Source of the DNA: Bacillus shivajii
Lineage (GTDB): Bacteria > Bacillota > Bacilli > Bacillales > Salisediminibacteriaceae
Direction of reading: 5' to 3'
DNA length: 64,000 nt
NCBI RefSeq assembly: GCF_020519665.1
Contig: NZ_CP084703.1
Location: 868,001-932,000, forward strand
In this document: piece by piece, positions 54,399-63,880 of the stretch
How the letters are laid out: each line of letters opens with the position of its first letter
Numbering within the stretch: position 1 is the first letter of the stretch
Made by a program: the position numbers and the translations under genes
Notes under the pieces: model-generated
Seen by the model: the letters and a program-made list of their open reading frames with translations, nothing else
What the model was told of the DNA's origin: nothing
The model's database searches: none

Positions 54399-55340
54399 CT
54401 ATACAAACAATTGTTGTTTTGTCTTACGCTTGTCTTCGTACATTGCTTCATCGGCCTGTTTAAACAAATGATCCATCAGTTTCATGGAAGAGCGGGAATG
54501 TTCATAACCGACAGCGAAGTAGATGTTTTGTGAATTTGTAGACTCTTCATTATGATGTTCACATAAAGATAGAAGGAGTTCATATTTGTGTTCTACATAT
54601 CTTCTAGATGTGCCTTCAATTAGAAGAACGAATTCATCTCCACCAATGCGGTATACGCTCGTATAATCATCAACGCAACCTTTAAGAATTGAAGCTGTTT
54701 CTTTTATAAGGTTGTCTCCTGCAAGGTGACCGAAGTTGTCGTTTGTTGCTTTTAGATCATTTACATCACAAAGCATGAGGCCTACAGATAGATCGATTTC
54801 ATTTAAATAGTGAAACCGTTCTCGAAACGCTGTTCGGTTTTTTAGCCCTGTCAATTCATCGTGAAAGCTTTTAAATTCAAGCTCTTTCTGTAAACGGATT
54901 TTATCTGAAACATTTCTAACGATTCCTTCGATTTTCACAAGCTTTCCATGCTTATAAACGGGTGTAGCATATTCCTCAAACCAACCGTAAATGCCACGAG
55001 AAATTTCCCAACGTTGTAAGATCGGCTGGCTATAATCTACTTTACCAGATAATTTATTTTGAAGTTTTGGCATATCTTCTGGATGGATAAGATCAAAGGG
55101 AATTCTAGGGTTGGCATAAACATCTTTTACAGAAACCTTTAACATTTTTTCAATGGAAGGGCTGACGTACAAAAATTTATGTTCAGGTTCAACTTGAAAT
55201 TGATAAACAAGGTCTTGAGAGTTCTCTACTAATCTAAAAATCCGTTTTTGCTGATTATGTATCTTTATATACAAAACCATAAAAAGAACGGATCCGATCA
55301 ATCCTATCATTGCAAAAATCATATAATGTATTTCGAACAT
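54399..55340 (-). CDS. PAS-GGDEF diguanylate cyclase
   Basis: A 313-residue membrane-anchored protein: one membrane segment near residues 5-25, a PAS domain about 35-150 (RLVENSQDLVYQF, FLYVSPSIEKML), and a GGDEF domain 155-310 with HDELTGLKNRTAF, NDNFGHLAGD and an intact RIGGDEFVLL. It should make cyclic di-GMP. The RxxD inhibitory site five residues before GGDEF is absent (DYTSVYR), so product feedback is unlikely. ATG 55340 follows GGAGGAAAG; ATG 55391 has none. No EAL gene is near. The 357-base gap upstream is AT-rich and without visible genes. Confidence 0.85.
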   Translation of the reverse strand: MFEIHYMIFAMIGLIGSVLFMVLYIKIHNQQKRIFRLVENSQDLVYQFQVEPEHKFLYVSPSIEKMLKVSVKDVYANPRIPFDLIHPEDMPKLQNKLSGKVDYSQPILQRWEISRGIYGWFEEYATPVYKHGKLVKIEGIVRNVSDKIRLQKELEFKSFHDELTGLKNRTAFRERFHYLNEIDLSVGLMLCDVNDLKATNDNFGHLAGDNLIKETASILKGCVDDYTSVYRIGGDEFVLLIEGTSRRYVEHKYELLLSLCEHHNEESTNSQNIYFAVGYEHSRSSMKLMDHLFKQADEAMYEDKRKTKQQLFV

Positions 55341-55697
55341 TTTCTTTCCTCCGAAGAAAAAAATTTCCAATATAATACTAAATTTTAACAAAAAGTACGA
55401 TAGAAAAGTAGGAAAATTTTATTATTTTCTTAGTTCATTATTATTATAATCTATTATTACAGTAAAGTGCTAATATATTGATAATTCAGATACGTAATGG
55501 CAATCACTGCAATGAGGAATAAGGTCTAGAGAGAAGGTTAATAGTTCTAGCTAGATTTGGTTATCAAAATGGTGTGAAAAATATGAATGAAGCTCCTTTT
55601 ATGAAATCATCATAGCAGGTGTGGGTATTTTTTAATAGAATAGTAGGTAGATAGATAAAGGCGTGAACAATAGCTATTTTCGAAAGGATGATTATGC

Positions 55698-56819
55698 GTG
55701 CCATCATATGAAGACATTCCAACCCCAGCTCTATTGATTGACGAGGAAAAAATGCAAAGAAATATTCAAAGAATGATAAAAGCTGCGGTGAATAACAAGA
55801 TCGAGTTACGTCCGCACTTTAAAACGCATAAATCGATTTGGATTGCTAAAGAACAGTTAAAAGCTGGAGCAGTGGGTATTACCGTTGCAAAGCCATCCGA
55901 AGCGGAACTACTATTTAAACATGGAGTAACGAATATTTTACTGGCATTTCCAATCGTCGATCCTAAGAAAATTGATCAATTACTTCAGGTTGCAGAAGGA
56001 AAACAGCTTATTTTTGCGACAGATAGTCTTGAACAAGCAAAAATCGTTAACGAAAAAGCTGACAAGCACAACACGGAACAAGAGGTGTGGATTAAAGTAA
56101 ACTCTGGCCTAAACCGGTGTGGTACAGAACCGGGAGAAGAGACTGTTCATCTAGCGAAAAAGATAAGTGATCTCTCTAACTTAAAAGTAACTGGGCTATT
56201 TACACATGCTGGCCATTCATATGCAGCGACGACAGAACAAGAACGAGTGGAAATCGCAGAAACAGAGACAAATACCATTTTACAAACGGCTCAATTATGT
56301 GAGCATGCGGGGATAACAATTGAACACCGTAGTATTGGGTCAACGCCTACCTTTGAGATTGGTGCAACAATAAATGGGATTACAGAAATCAGACCAGGGA
56401 ATGCAGTGTTTTTCGATGGGGTCCAAGCAGGCCTAGGTGTTGCAAAACATGAGGAAGTTGCCTTGAAGGTCCTAGGGACAATTGTTTCTAAAAAAACAGA
56501 TAGGATCATTTTAGATACAGGTAGTAAAGCGTTAACAACAGAAAAAGGTGCCCATGGTAATGAAAGCATTAAAGGATTCGGAAAAGTGATCCATCCAAGT
56601 AAACGAATTGAAATTACGAGGCTATCTGAAGAGCATGGAATGATTGATTTGAAAGGAAATGAAGAAGTTAGTCTTGAAGACTTTTCAATCGGGGAGAAAG
56701 TTGAGATTATTCCTAACCATGCATGTACAGCTGTAAATTTATATGAAAAATATTATGTGCTGAAAAAAACAGGGGATATTTCTACATCACCAATTGATGC
56801 GAGGGGGTGTTCACAATAA
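55698..56819 (+). CDS. D-threonine aldolase / D-serine dehydratase-like PLP enzyme
   Basis: A 373-residue fold-type III PLP enzyme of the alanine racemase-like superfamily. DIPTPALLID at the start, RPHFKTHKS near residue 40 with the Schiff-base lysine, GLFTHAGHSYA near 170, and the zinc-binding NHACTAVN near 345 match D-threonine aldolase and eukaryotic-type D-serine dehydratase. Which D-amino acid is used cannot be told. GTG 55698 is preceded by AAAGGATGA. It is monocistronic with a terminator. Confidence 0.85.
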   Translation: MPSYEDIPTPALLIDEEKMQRNIQRMIKAAVNNKIELRPHFKTHKSIWIAKEQLKAGAVGITVAKPSEAELLFKHGVTNILLAFPIVDPKKIDQLLQVAEGKQLIFATDSLEQAKIVNEKADKHNTEQEVWIKVNSGLNRCGTEPGEETVHLAKKISDLSNLKVTGLFTHAGHSYAATTEQERVEIAETETNTILQTAQLCEHAGITIEHRSIGSTPTFEIGATINGITEIRPGNAVFFDGVQAGLGVAKHEEVALKVLGTIVSKKTDRIILDTGSKALTTEKGAHGNESIKGFGKVIHPSKRIEITRLSEEHGMIDLKGNEEVSLEDFSIGEKVEIIPNHACTAVNLYEKYYVLKKTGDISTSPIDARGCSQ

Positions 56820-56822
56820 AGA

Positions 56823-56875
56823 AAAGACAGTCCGTGAAGTGTGTTGGCACTTTTAAAAGGACTGTCTTTCTTTTA
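56823..56875 (+). terminator. Intrinsic terminator of the D-threonine-aldolase-like gene
   Basis: AAAAGACAGTCC and GGACTGTCTTT flank a long loop with TGTGTTGGCAC, then TCTTTT. Confidence 0.7.
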
Positions 56876-56955
56876 ATAAGAAGTATAATCTTTTAAACAT
56901 GAAGCTAGCTCGACGAAGACATAACCTGCCTTGTATTAAGGGTAAACGGTGATAT

Positions 56956-57489
56956 TTATAATAAGTTCGTGATCCAGCTGATCCCATAGTAGGAAGCGAC
57001 GGTAATCAAGACCGTCCATGCGATAAGACTGACCGCCATCCAAAACGTCGTTCGATGTTTATCAGCTTTTAATGAAAGTGCAATAACCGCAGCAAGGTGA
57101 ACCCCAGTTAGTATAGGACCAACAATCGCGAGTCCTGGAATTCCGTATTTATGAAAGATTGCCGTTGCACGATCTTTTTTCGTACGCTTTTTAGGGTCAG
57201 TCTCACTTTCTAAGCCTTCCATATCAACGCCTTCACGTACAACTTCTTTCTTTCTCCTCTTCGCTTCACGTTTCGTTTTCCAGCGTTGTACTATTTTCGC
57301 TTTTTGAATTTGTTTAAATGCATAGACGATTAGGAGGATTGGTAGAAAGTTTCCGACAAAGGAAACAATTGCGACGATGATTGGGTTTAGCCCCATTGCT
57401 ATTCCAATAGGAATGACGAATAAAATCTCAAGCCAAGGTGTTGCAGCCATTACGAACACGACAGTGTATTGCCAGAGAGCTTCCCACAT
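56956..57489 (-). CDS. Small multidrug export protein family (COG2426)
   Basis: A 177-residue membrane protein: ATPWLEILFVIPIGIAMGLNP near the N-terminus, a second span at 38-58, a basic cytoplasmic loop (KTKREAKRRKKEV, then KKRTKKDRA), and a second half with FHKYGIPGLAIVGPILTGVHLAAVIAL and a final span. The family name comes from a reported small multidrug exporter; actual substrate unknown. AGGAGG upstream of the ATG. Divergent from the MATE gene. Confidence 0.78.
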   Translation of the reverse strand: MWEALWQYTVVFVMAATPWLEILFVIPIGIAMGLNPIIVAIVSFVGNFLPILLIVYAFKQIQKAKIVQRWKTKREAKRRKKEVVREGVDMEGLESETDPKKRTKKDRATAIFHKYGIPGLAIVGPILTGVHLAAVIALSLKADKHRTTFWMAVSLIAWTVLITVASYYGISWITNLL

Positions 57490-58085
57490 TAGTTATCAGA
57501 TCCTCCTTTTGCTACAGATTTTGAAAACGAATGATTTTAATAAAACTCGCCTTTTATGAACCAAGGGGGTTAAAAGCATGAAAAAGGAGTACCTCCCCAA
57601 AAGTTACCTCGTTTTATAACCCTATCAAATTGGAAAGCAGCTGATTAAACCGGTAACCGAATAAGGATGTAGTAGCTTATGTTTTAAAAGATGTTTCCAT
57701 TGAATGTAATAGTAGGTTCCATCGCATAATACTGTTCAAGGGTGCGATACAAGAGAAAGACAAGTTTTTTAATGGCTATCCGAATCGCATCAATGAAGCT
57801 GATTTTATCAGATGAGTAATAGAAAAGTAAATGAAAATCAGTTAACGAGAATAGACGGAGAAATGGTTATATTAATAAATCATTTTAAAGTACTGACAAC
57901 GAATATATGTGCTTTTTACCCATTTATGACTTGTTTAGTTGACAAGAGAGAAGAAGAGTTCTATTGTTTACTATCGGAAATGGTCATCCATTTATGTTAT
58001 TACGAAAACAATACTCCGACCAATATATGATGATGAAGAGGTATGTCTATATTATGAAAATAGTATTAACGGGAGGAGGCGTAAC

Positions 58086-59450
58086 ATGTATGAAACGAAA
58101 ACAATAAAAGAAAAAATACGCTTACTCATCGTTGTCATGTGGCCGATATTAGTGACTCAAGTAGGTATGTATGCAATGAACTTTATTGATACAACAATGT
58201 CTGGTCAAGCGGGGGCAAATGACTTAGCAGGTGTGGCGATCGGATCTAGTTTATGGGTACCAATTTTAACGGGGATTACAGGGATTTTAATTGCGCTTAC
58301 GCCAATCCTCTCGCAAAAAATCGGAGCAGAGAAAGCTGATGATGTAGGATATTACGTCATTCAAGGGATATATTTATCCATTGCTATATCGATTGTTGTT
58401 GTAATACTTGGTATATTTTTGCTGGAACCGATATTAGGATTAATGGCTTTAACGCCCGAGGTTGCTCATATTGCTAAGCACTATTTAATCGGTTTAGTGT
58501 TAGGAATCATACCGTTGTTTGTGTATACCGTGTTTCGATGTTTTATGGATTCTCTCGGTCAAACAAGGGTTACGATGTTTATTACTCTATTAGCACTACC
58601 TGTGAATTTTATTTTTAACTATGCGCTTATTTTCGGCAATTTCGGTTTTCCACAGCTAGGTGGGATCGGTGCCGGATATGCCTCAGCGATAACATACTGG
58701 TTTATTTTAGGGGTAACAATTTACTTTACGAAAAATGTACGACCGTTTGTACAATATCGTCTATTCCAGGTGCTCTACCCATTAAAGTTGAGAACTTGGA
58801 AAGAAATTTTAGTCATCGGATTACCGATTGGGTTAACGATTTTTTTCGAAACGAGTATTTTTTCAGCAGTGACTCTTTTAATGAGTCAGTTCTCAACAGA
58901 AATTATTGCAGCTCATCAAGCTGCTTTAAACTTTGCAAGTATTCTATACATGATTCCGTTAAGCATTGCGTTTACATTGACGATTGCAGTTGGATTTGAA
59001 CTTGGAGCAAAACGGATGAAAGATGTTAAGCAATATAGCTACATTGGAATGGTTATTTCTATTTTAATGGGACTCTTTGCTTGTGTTTTTATTTATGTTC
59101 TTAGAGAACCTGCCGCAAGCTTATATTCAAATGACCCAGAAGTGTTAGTGTTAATTCAGCACTTTTTAATTTATGCGATCTTTTTCCAATTGTCTGATGC
59201 TATAAATACCCCGATTCAAGGGATTTTACGTGGTTATAAAGATGTAAACATTCCTTTTGTGATGGCGTTTATTTCGTTTTGGATTATCGGATTGCCGTTC
59301 GGGTTCATTTCAGCTAATTATACTCCGCTCGGTCCATTCGGATATTGGTTAGGACTGATTGTTTCACTTGGTGTATGTGCAAGCTTTCTAGCATGGAGAC
59401 TCTTCGTTGTACAACGAAAGTTCTCGTTAAAAATAGATACAGAACATTAA
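58086..59450 (+). CDS. MATE family multidrug efflux transporter
   Basis: A 454-residue protein with twelve membrane segments. PILVTQVGMYAMNFIDTTMSGQAG near residues 19-42 and GASAL-type ANDLAGVAIG are typical of NorM-like MATE transporters; the second bundle begins near 240 with IGLPIGLTIFFETSIFSAVTLLM. Such proteins export cationic drugs using Na+ or H+. ATG 58086 follows GGGAGGAGG; the open frame upstream to 57939 has no such site. The 596-base divergent gap to the neighbouring exporter gene holds no clear gene, but see the finding at 57680. Confidence 0.88.
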   Translation: MYETKTIKEKIRLLIVVMWPILVTQVGMYAMNFIDTTMSGQAGANDLAGVAIGSSLWVPILTGITGILIALTPILSQKIGAEKADDVGYYVIQGIYLSIAISIVVVILGIFLLEPILGLMALTPEVAHIAKHYLIGLVLGIIPLFVYTVFRCFMDSLGQTRVTMFITLLALPVNFIFNYALIFGNFGFPQLGGIGAGYASAITYWFILGVTIYFTKNVRPFVQYRLFQVLYPLKLRTWKEILVIGLPIGLTIFFETSIFSAVTLLMSQFSTEIIAAHQAALNFASILYMIPLSIAFTLTIAVGFELGAKRMKDVKQYSYIGMVISILMGLFACVFIYVLREPAASLYSNDPEVLVLIQHFLIYAIFFQLSDAINTPIQGILRGYKDVNIPFVMAFISFWIIGLPFGFISANYTPLGPFGYWLGLIVSLGVCASFLAWRLFVVQRKFSLKIDTEH

Positions 59451-59484
59451 ACCGAACGAGTCGTTATACTCGATCGGTTTTTCT
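59449..59484 (+). terminator. Intrinsic terminator of the MATE gene
   Basis: AACCGAACGAG / CTCGATCGGTT with one mismatch, loop TCGTTATA, then TTTTTCT; it overlaps the stop. Confidence 0.8.
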
Positions 59485-59488
59485 ATTA

Positions 59489-59686
59489 GGCTCTGTTAAA
59501 GTTAGTTGTTGTTTTTCGTCATTATAGGTGGATGCTGTTCAGAGTGATTTTCGGTTCGTGGCTCCTGCGTTTACTCGTCGCAGCTCGAAGTCGTTCGAAG
59601 AAGTGATGCTCGTTGCTGTTCCTGCAGGCGTCACCACCTGCCATTCCTCAAATCCCAAGATATCAACATTGAGCTTTAACACAGCC
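59489..59686. mobile_element. MITE-like element E (second family)
   Basis: Left end GGCTCTGTTAAAGTTAG and right end (reverse complement GGCTGTGTTAAAGCTC, then TGTTGAT) are inverted repeats like those of element D. Inside are one CTGCGTTTACTCGTCGCAG dyad, CTCGAAG, and CCTGCAGGCGTCACCACC. At 198 bases it is the shortest copy. The following 244 bases to the next gene show nothing. Confidence 0.75.
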
Positions 59687-59930
59687 TTCTACTAAGTATT
59701 TTTGAAATTTTGCTACGAGGCCATGAACACATCATGATGACCTTACAATCTTAGTGCAGTAGGTGGTATTTTTTTCTGGAATCTAGTTTTAGTACGTCAT
59801 GGACGTCGCAATAATCAATCTCGCAAAGCTGCTTGATTACCACCGAGCTCTTTACAATTATTGAGTTTGACTAGCGGGAAATAAGGTAAAAACCGAATAA
59901 TAGATGAAAGACAAGAAGGGAGGGGAAGGG

Positions 59931-60410
59931 ATGTTCACATTATCTGACATTCCAACATTTATATGGGCATTTGCCATTATTTTGCCGCTTGTGATGCTTA
60001 TTCACGAAAGCGGTCATTATGTGATGGCACGTTTTTTTGGCGGGAAAATGAAATTTACATTAGGGAGAGGAAAAGTGATTTTTAAACTTGGTGATTTTGA
60101 AATTCGCCGTGTTTACTTTTTGGACTCTTGGTGTCAAATAGATGAATTAGAAGTTAGTAACCGTTGGTCCCATGCTCTTGTCTATTTAGGTGGTTCAATC
60201 TTTAACTTAATAACCATTTTTATCTTAAATGCGTTAATTACTTATGGCGTTCTAGAGCCACACATTTTTTTCTATCAATTCGTATACTTCTCGTTATACT
60301 TCATTTTCTTCGCATTACTTCCCGTTGAATACGGAGAAGGACATCCGAGTGACGGAAAAGCCGTGTATGATGTCATTCGGCATGGGACAAAGAGAGACCC
60401 TTTAGATTAA
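59931..60410 (+). CDS. Small M50-like membrane metalloprotease homologue
   Basis: A 159-residue protein with a membrane segment near 8-28 that contains HESGH (zinc motif HExxH) followed by YVMARFFGG, another segment at about 85-105 (VYLGGSIFNLITIFIL, the NxxxP-region equivalent) and a third near 112-128. The usual third motif LDG of site-2 proteases appears only as PSDGKAVYD. It is shorter than typical M50 proteases. Substrate unknown. ATG 59931 follows GGAGGGGAAGGG. Confidence 0.7.
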   Translation: MFTLSDIPTFIWAFAIILPLVMLIHESGHYVMARFFGGKMKFTLGRGKVIFKLGDFEIRRVYFLDSWCQIDELEVSNRWSHALVYLGGSIFNLITIFILNALITYGVLEPHIFFYQFVYFSLYFIFFALLPVEYGEGHPSDGKAVYDVIRHGTKRDPLD

Positions 60411-60561
60411 CGAAACGAACTAAGGTTGATGTCATTCTCCCACTTGTGACAACGTCTTTCTAGCAAGAAAAGTTTATGTAGCTAGTGTATAATAATGATA
60501 TGGTGCAAGGAACCTGGAAAATAAATGGTATTTAATTATAGATGTAAGGATGTTTTTGTTT

Positions 60562-60867
60562 ATGAAGCGTGAAGAGAAAGGGCAATGCCAACTTTGCGAA
60601 AGGGACAATGTAATATTAACAGAACATCACCTGATACCGAAAGAAGAAGGTGGTACGTTTATGCCAACAGCTCGTTTATGTATTCCTTGTCATAAACAAA
60701 CCCACCATTTATATACAAATAAAGAATTAGCGATCCGATTATATACAATTGAACGGTTAAAAGATGATGAGTCGATAAAGCGATTTTTGAAGTGGATTAA
60801 AAAGCAGCCATCACAAACATTAATAAAAGTGAAGAAATCACATCATAAACGACAAAACCGTTCATAA
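60562..60867 (+). CDS. HNH endonuclease-type protein
   Basis: A 101-residue protein with two zinc-binding Cys pairs (CQLC near residue 9, CIPC near 44) and an HNH-like core ILTEHHLIPKEEGG, CHKQTHHLYTNKELA. The C-terminal third is basic. Similar stand-alone HNH proteins are common in Bacillus genomes, with unknown targets. The start is uncertain: ATG 60562 is taken as better spaced from AAGGA than ATG 60550. A TATAAT box stands at about 60488. Confidence 0.75.
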   Translation: MKREEKGQCQLCERDNVILTEHHLIPKEEGGTFMPTARLCIPCHKQTHHLYTNKELAIRLYTIERLKDDESIKRFLKWIKKQPSQTLIKVKKSHHKRQNRS

Positions 60868-60938
60868 ACAATAGGGTTCATATGAGAGCTTATTGGGAAT
60901 GTAAGTAAGAGAATGTGTGAAAGTAAGGGGAGAATAAT

Positions 60939-62312
60939 ATGAACGAGGCTATTCATTCGTTAGTTCAAAAACAAAAACAATATTTTTACAGTGGGGAAAC
61001 GAAGTCAATTGCCTTTCGTGTCAAGCAGTTGGAAAAACTTAAAGCGGCTATCAAAGAACGTGAAGGTGATATTCTAAATGCAGTTTGGCGTGATTTAAAT
61101 AAATCAGAGCACGAGGCATTTTTAACAGAAATCGGCTTTTTATACAATGAGATAAAAGATATGATCAAAAATGTTGATCATTGGGCAGCACCAAAAAAAG
61201 AAAAAACCCCTTTATCTCATGCTGGCAGTAAAAGTATCGTTTATAAAGAACCATACGGAGTAACACTTATCATTGCGCCATGGAATTACCCATTTCAATT
61301 GGCGATCGCACCACTTATCGGTGCAATTGGTGGAGGAAATACTGCAATTATTAAACCTTCGGAGATGACACCTGACACGAGTTCAGTCATACGTGAATTG
61401 ATTTCATCAACGTTTGATGAAGAATATATCGCGGTCGTAGAAGGAGACGCTGAAACGTCGAAAGAATTATTAGAAGAAAACGTAGACTACATTTTCTTTA
61501 CGGGGAGTGTCCAAGTCGGAAAAAAAGTAATGGAAGCTGCTGCAAAGCATTTAACGCCAGTCACGTTAGAATTAGGTGGTAAGAGCCCAGCTTTAATAAT
61601 GAAGGACGCAAATGTAAAATTAGCGGCAAAAAGAATTGTTTGGGGAAAGTTTATCAATGCAGGTCAAACGTGTGTTGCTCCTGACTATATTCTCGTTCAT
61701 GAAAAGCACCGCCGAAAACTATTAAAATATTTGGTGCACTACATTAAAAAGTATTACGGTGAGAATGTGACTGGAAACGGGAAATTCCCGAAGATCGTAA
61801 GTGGAAAGCATGTTGATCGTTTAGCAAATATGCTTGATGAAGAAAAGGTGTATTATGGTGGGCGTTTTGATCGTGAGGAACGCTTTATGGAACCAACAGT
61901 GATGATTGATGTTACGTATGATGACCAAGTGATGGCAGAAGAAATTTTCGGCCCAATCTTGCCGATAATTACTTATGCCAATGACTATGACGTCATTGAT
62001 TTAGTGAGAAAACGCCCCAATCCATTAGCGCTTTACGTATTTACTGAAAGCAAAGAAAATGAGCAATTGATCCTTGAACACCTCTCGTTTGGCGGAGGAT
62101 GCGTAAATGATACATTAATGCATTTAGCGACCCCTTATATGCCATTTGGTGGTGTAGGTGAAAGTGGAATGGGGGCTTACCACGGAAAGCATAGCTTTGA
62201 TACGTTCACACACGAAAAAAGTGTTTTAAGACAAACGACAAAATTTGATCTTCCATTAAGGTATAGTAAATCAAAAGCTACATTAAACACATTACGAAAA
62301 ATGTGGGAGTAA
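60939..62312 (+). CDS. Aldehyde dehydrogenase
   Basis: A 457-residue class-3-type NAD(P)-dependent aldehyde dehydrogenase, similar in length to B. subtilis YwdH. APWNYPFQL near residue 108, TGSVQVGKK near 190, ELGGKSPALI near 215 with the catalytic glutamate, and NAGQTCVAPDY near 242 with the catalytic cysteine are all intact; EEIFGPILPI follows near 333. It oxidises aldehydes to acids. The ATG follows AAGGGGAG. A weak hairpin with a T run at 62330-62360 may end it. Confidence 0.9.
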   Translation: MNEAIHSLVQKQKQYFYSGETKSIAFRVKQLEKLKAAIKEREGDILNAVWRDLNKSEHEAFLTEIGFLYNEIKDMIKNVDHWAAPKKEKTPLSHAGSKSIVYKEPYGVTLIIAPWNYPFQLAIAPLIGAIGGGNTAIIKPSEMTPDTSSVIRELISSTFDEEYIAVVEGDAETSKELLEENVDYIFFTGSVQVGKKVMEAAAKHLTPVTLELGGKSPALIMKDANVKLAAKRIVWGKFINAGQTCVAPDYILVHEKHRRKLLKYLVHYIKKYYGENVTGNGKFPKIVSGKHVDRLANMLDEEKVYYGGRFDREERFMEPTVMIDVTYDDQVMAEEIFGPILPIITYANDYDVIDLVRKRPNPLALYVFTESKENEQLILEHLSFGGGCVNDTLMHLATPYMPFGGVGESGMGAYHGKHSFDTFTHEKSVLRQTTKFDLPLRYSKSKATLNTLRKMWE

Positions 62313-62725
62313 TAATAAAAGGGCTGGAGGTGCGAAAGCATGCTTCGGTCTTTTTTATTGTTGTGAAAGCATGGTTTGGAATTTTATACGAGTTTATAGT
62401 TGTGAGTAATTACGTGTGTGGAGCATGGAGTAGGCGAGCAATCGTTGGAGGTTGTCTGACCTCTTTGTTATATGCTTTTACTTTGTTTTGTTCTTCATTT
62501 GAGTCCTACAAAATTGAGTCTGACTCAGCTGACCCGGACTCAATCATGGCGGACTCAATTCATGAATAAACAGAAAGAATAGTGAATATAAAGGCTCTCC
62601 AAATGTATGAAAATACAAATTGGATTCGAAATAAACAAAAACCGCAAAACGATGAAAGTTTTACGGTCTAATCATAATCAACTTTTCAAAGGATTAATTT
62701 ATGTTTTTTTAACAAACTCAGACTT

Positions 62726-63054
62726 TCATTTCATTGCGCCAAATCGATCAATTTTGCAATCGATATCGTGATCACCATCAACTAAACGAATATTTTTCAC
62801 TTTCGTACCTACTTTCACAGCTGAGGAACTACCTTTTACTTTAAGATCTTTGATGACAGTAACCGTATCGCCATCGTTTAAGATATTCCGTTTGTATAAT
62901 TGATAACTTTTTCCTCTTCATTGTTTTCTGTTTCAGATTGTAACGTCCACTCATGCCCACACTCGGGACAAACAAAAAGCGCCCCATCTTCGTAAGTATA
63001 TTCAGAGTTACACTTTCGACAATTTGGTAATTCAGTTAATGTTATTTCCTCCAA
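62726..63054 (-). pseudogene. phnA: PhnA-type zinc-ribbon protein, frameshifted
   Basis: Minus-strand reading gives LPNCRKCNSEYTYEDGAL, CPECGHEW, then an acidic stretch ending NYTNGIS followed by TAA. Continuing in another frame gives [42 protein letters not shown] and GAMK stop. Together this is a complete PhnA/YjdM (alkylphosphonate-utilisation-named zinc-ribbon) protein split by a one-base loss near 62885 (GGAATATC where GGAAATATC would restore the frame). No ATG or GTG lies at the expected start; an in-frame TTG at 63054 overlaps the GGAGG site. A sequencing error is possible. Confidence 0.75.
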
Positions 63055-63180
63055 TGGTTATTCAGTTTGGACCTCATTTGAAATTGACCCCATTATACAA
63101 AGTTTGTTTTATAGGTAGAAAAGTGTACTTATGGTACAGTTTGTAGATTCGTAGGTATAATGATGATTTCTTTAACTATT

Positions 63181-63644
63181 GAATCAATTTCATAACTCAA
63201 AATAAGATGCTAAATTCCGAATGATAAGCGTGAACTTCACTTCAGACGGACGCTTTCCCGAGGGCTTGTCTTCAGCTAACTTAGGCTCGACAACTTTTCG
63301 CCTAAGTGGATGTTCAGCTCGTTGCTCCTGCGCCACTACGCTTGCTCGTCGCATGTAAAGAGTGCTCCTGCGGTTACTCGTCGCAGATAAACAGTGTTCC
63401 TGCGATTACTCGTCACAGATAAACAGTGCTCCTGCGCCACTACGCTTGCTCGTCGCAGGTAAAGAGTGCTCCTGCGGTTACTCGTCGCAGCTCGAAGCAG
63501 TTCGAAGAAGTATTGCTCGTCGCTGATCCTCTGGGAGTCGCCGTCTTTAGTTTCGTTCACTTCCAAATAAAACGTACATTTAATGAAAAATTTATAACAT
63601 TATTCGTTTAATTGCACAAAAAAACAGAATTATGAAATTGATTT
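63181..63644. mobile_element. MITE-like element C
   Basis: Left end GAATCAATTTCATAA (63181-63195) and right end TTATGAAATTGATTT (63630-63644) pair at 14 of 15 positions. Its left 120 bases match elements A and B closely; the middle carries five dyads, two of them with the GCCACTACGCTTG variant. The rest of the 3' region to 63880 shows no gene. Confidence 0.8.
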
Positions 63645-63880
63645 TATTAGCAAAATATTGGCAAGTTCTCAGTCACTCGAAATAAGATAGCTTAGATTGT
63701 TCTTCGTTAAATGAGTGTAAGTTCGTTCTTCATTCATCGAAATTTCTTGAGATTAAATATATCTATCCTTTTGTACGGGAAGTTCGTTAACTGTTTTTAC
63801 ATATAGGTTGACAATCGGTAGTGTAATCCGTTTAACTGATAGTAGAAAGATAGATAAATAAAGTGTCAGCTTTAAAAATA

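Noticed and set aside
57812-58030. 72-codon open frame upstream of the MATE gene
   Set aside because: No ribosome binding site and no recognisable similarity; it overlaps the untranslated region before the well-supported MATE start at 58086.
62303-62569. 88-codon open frame after the aldehyde dehydrogenase gene
   Set aside because: It overlaps the end of that gene, has no ribosome binding site, and its end is made of the GACTCAA repeats.
63336-63611. Small open frames on both strands
   Set aside because: They lie within MITE element C and its dyads.
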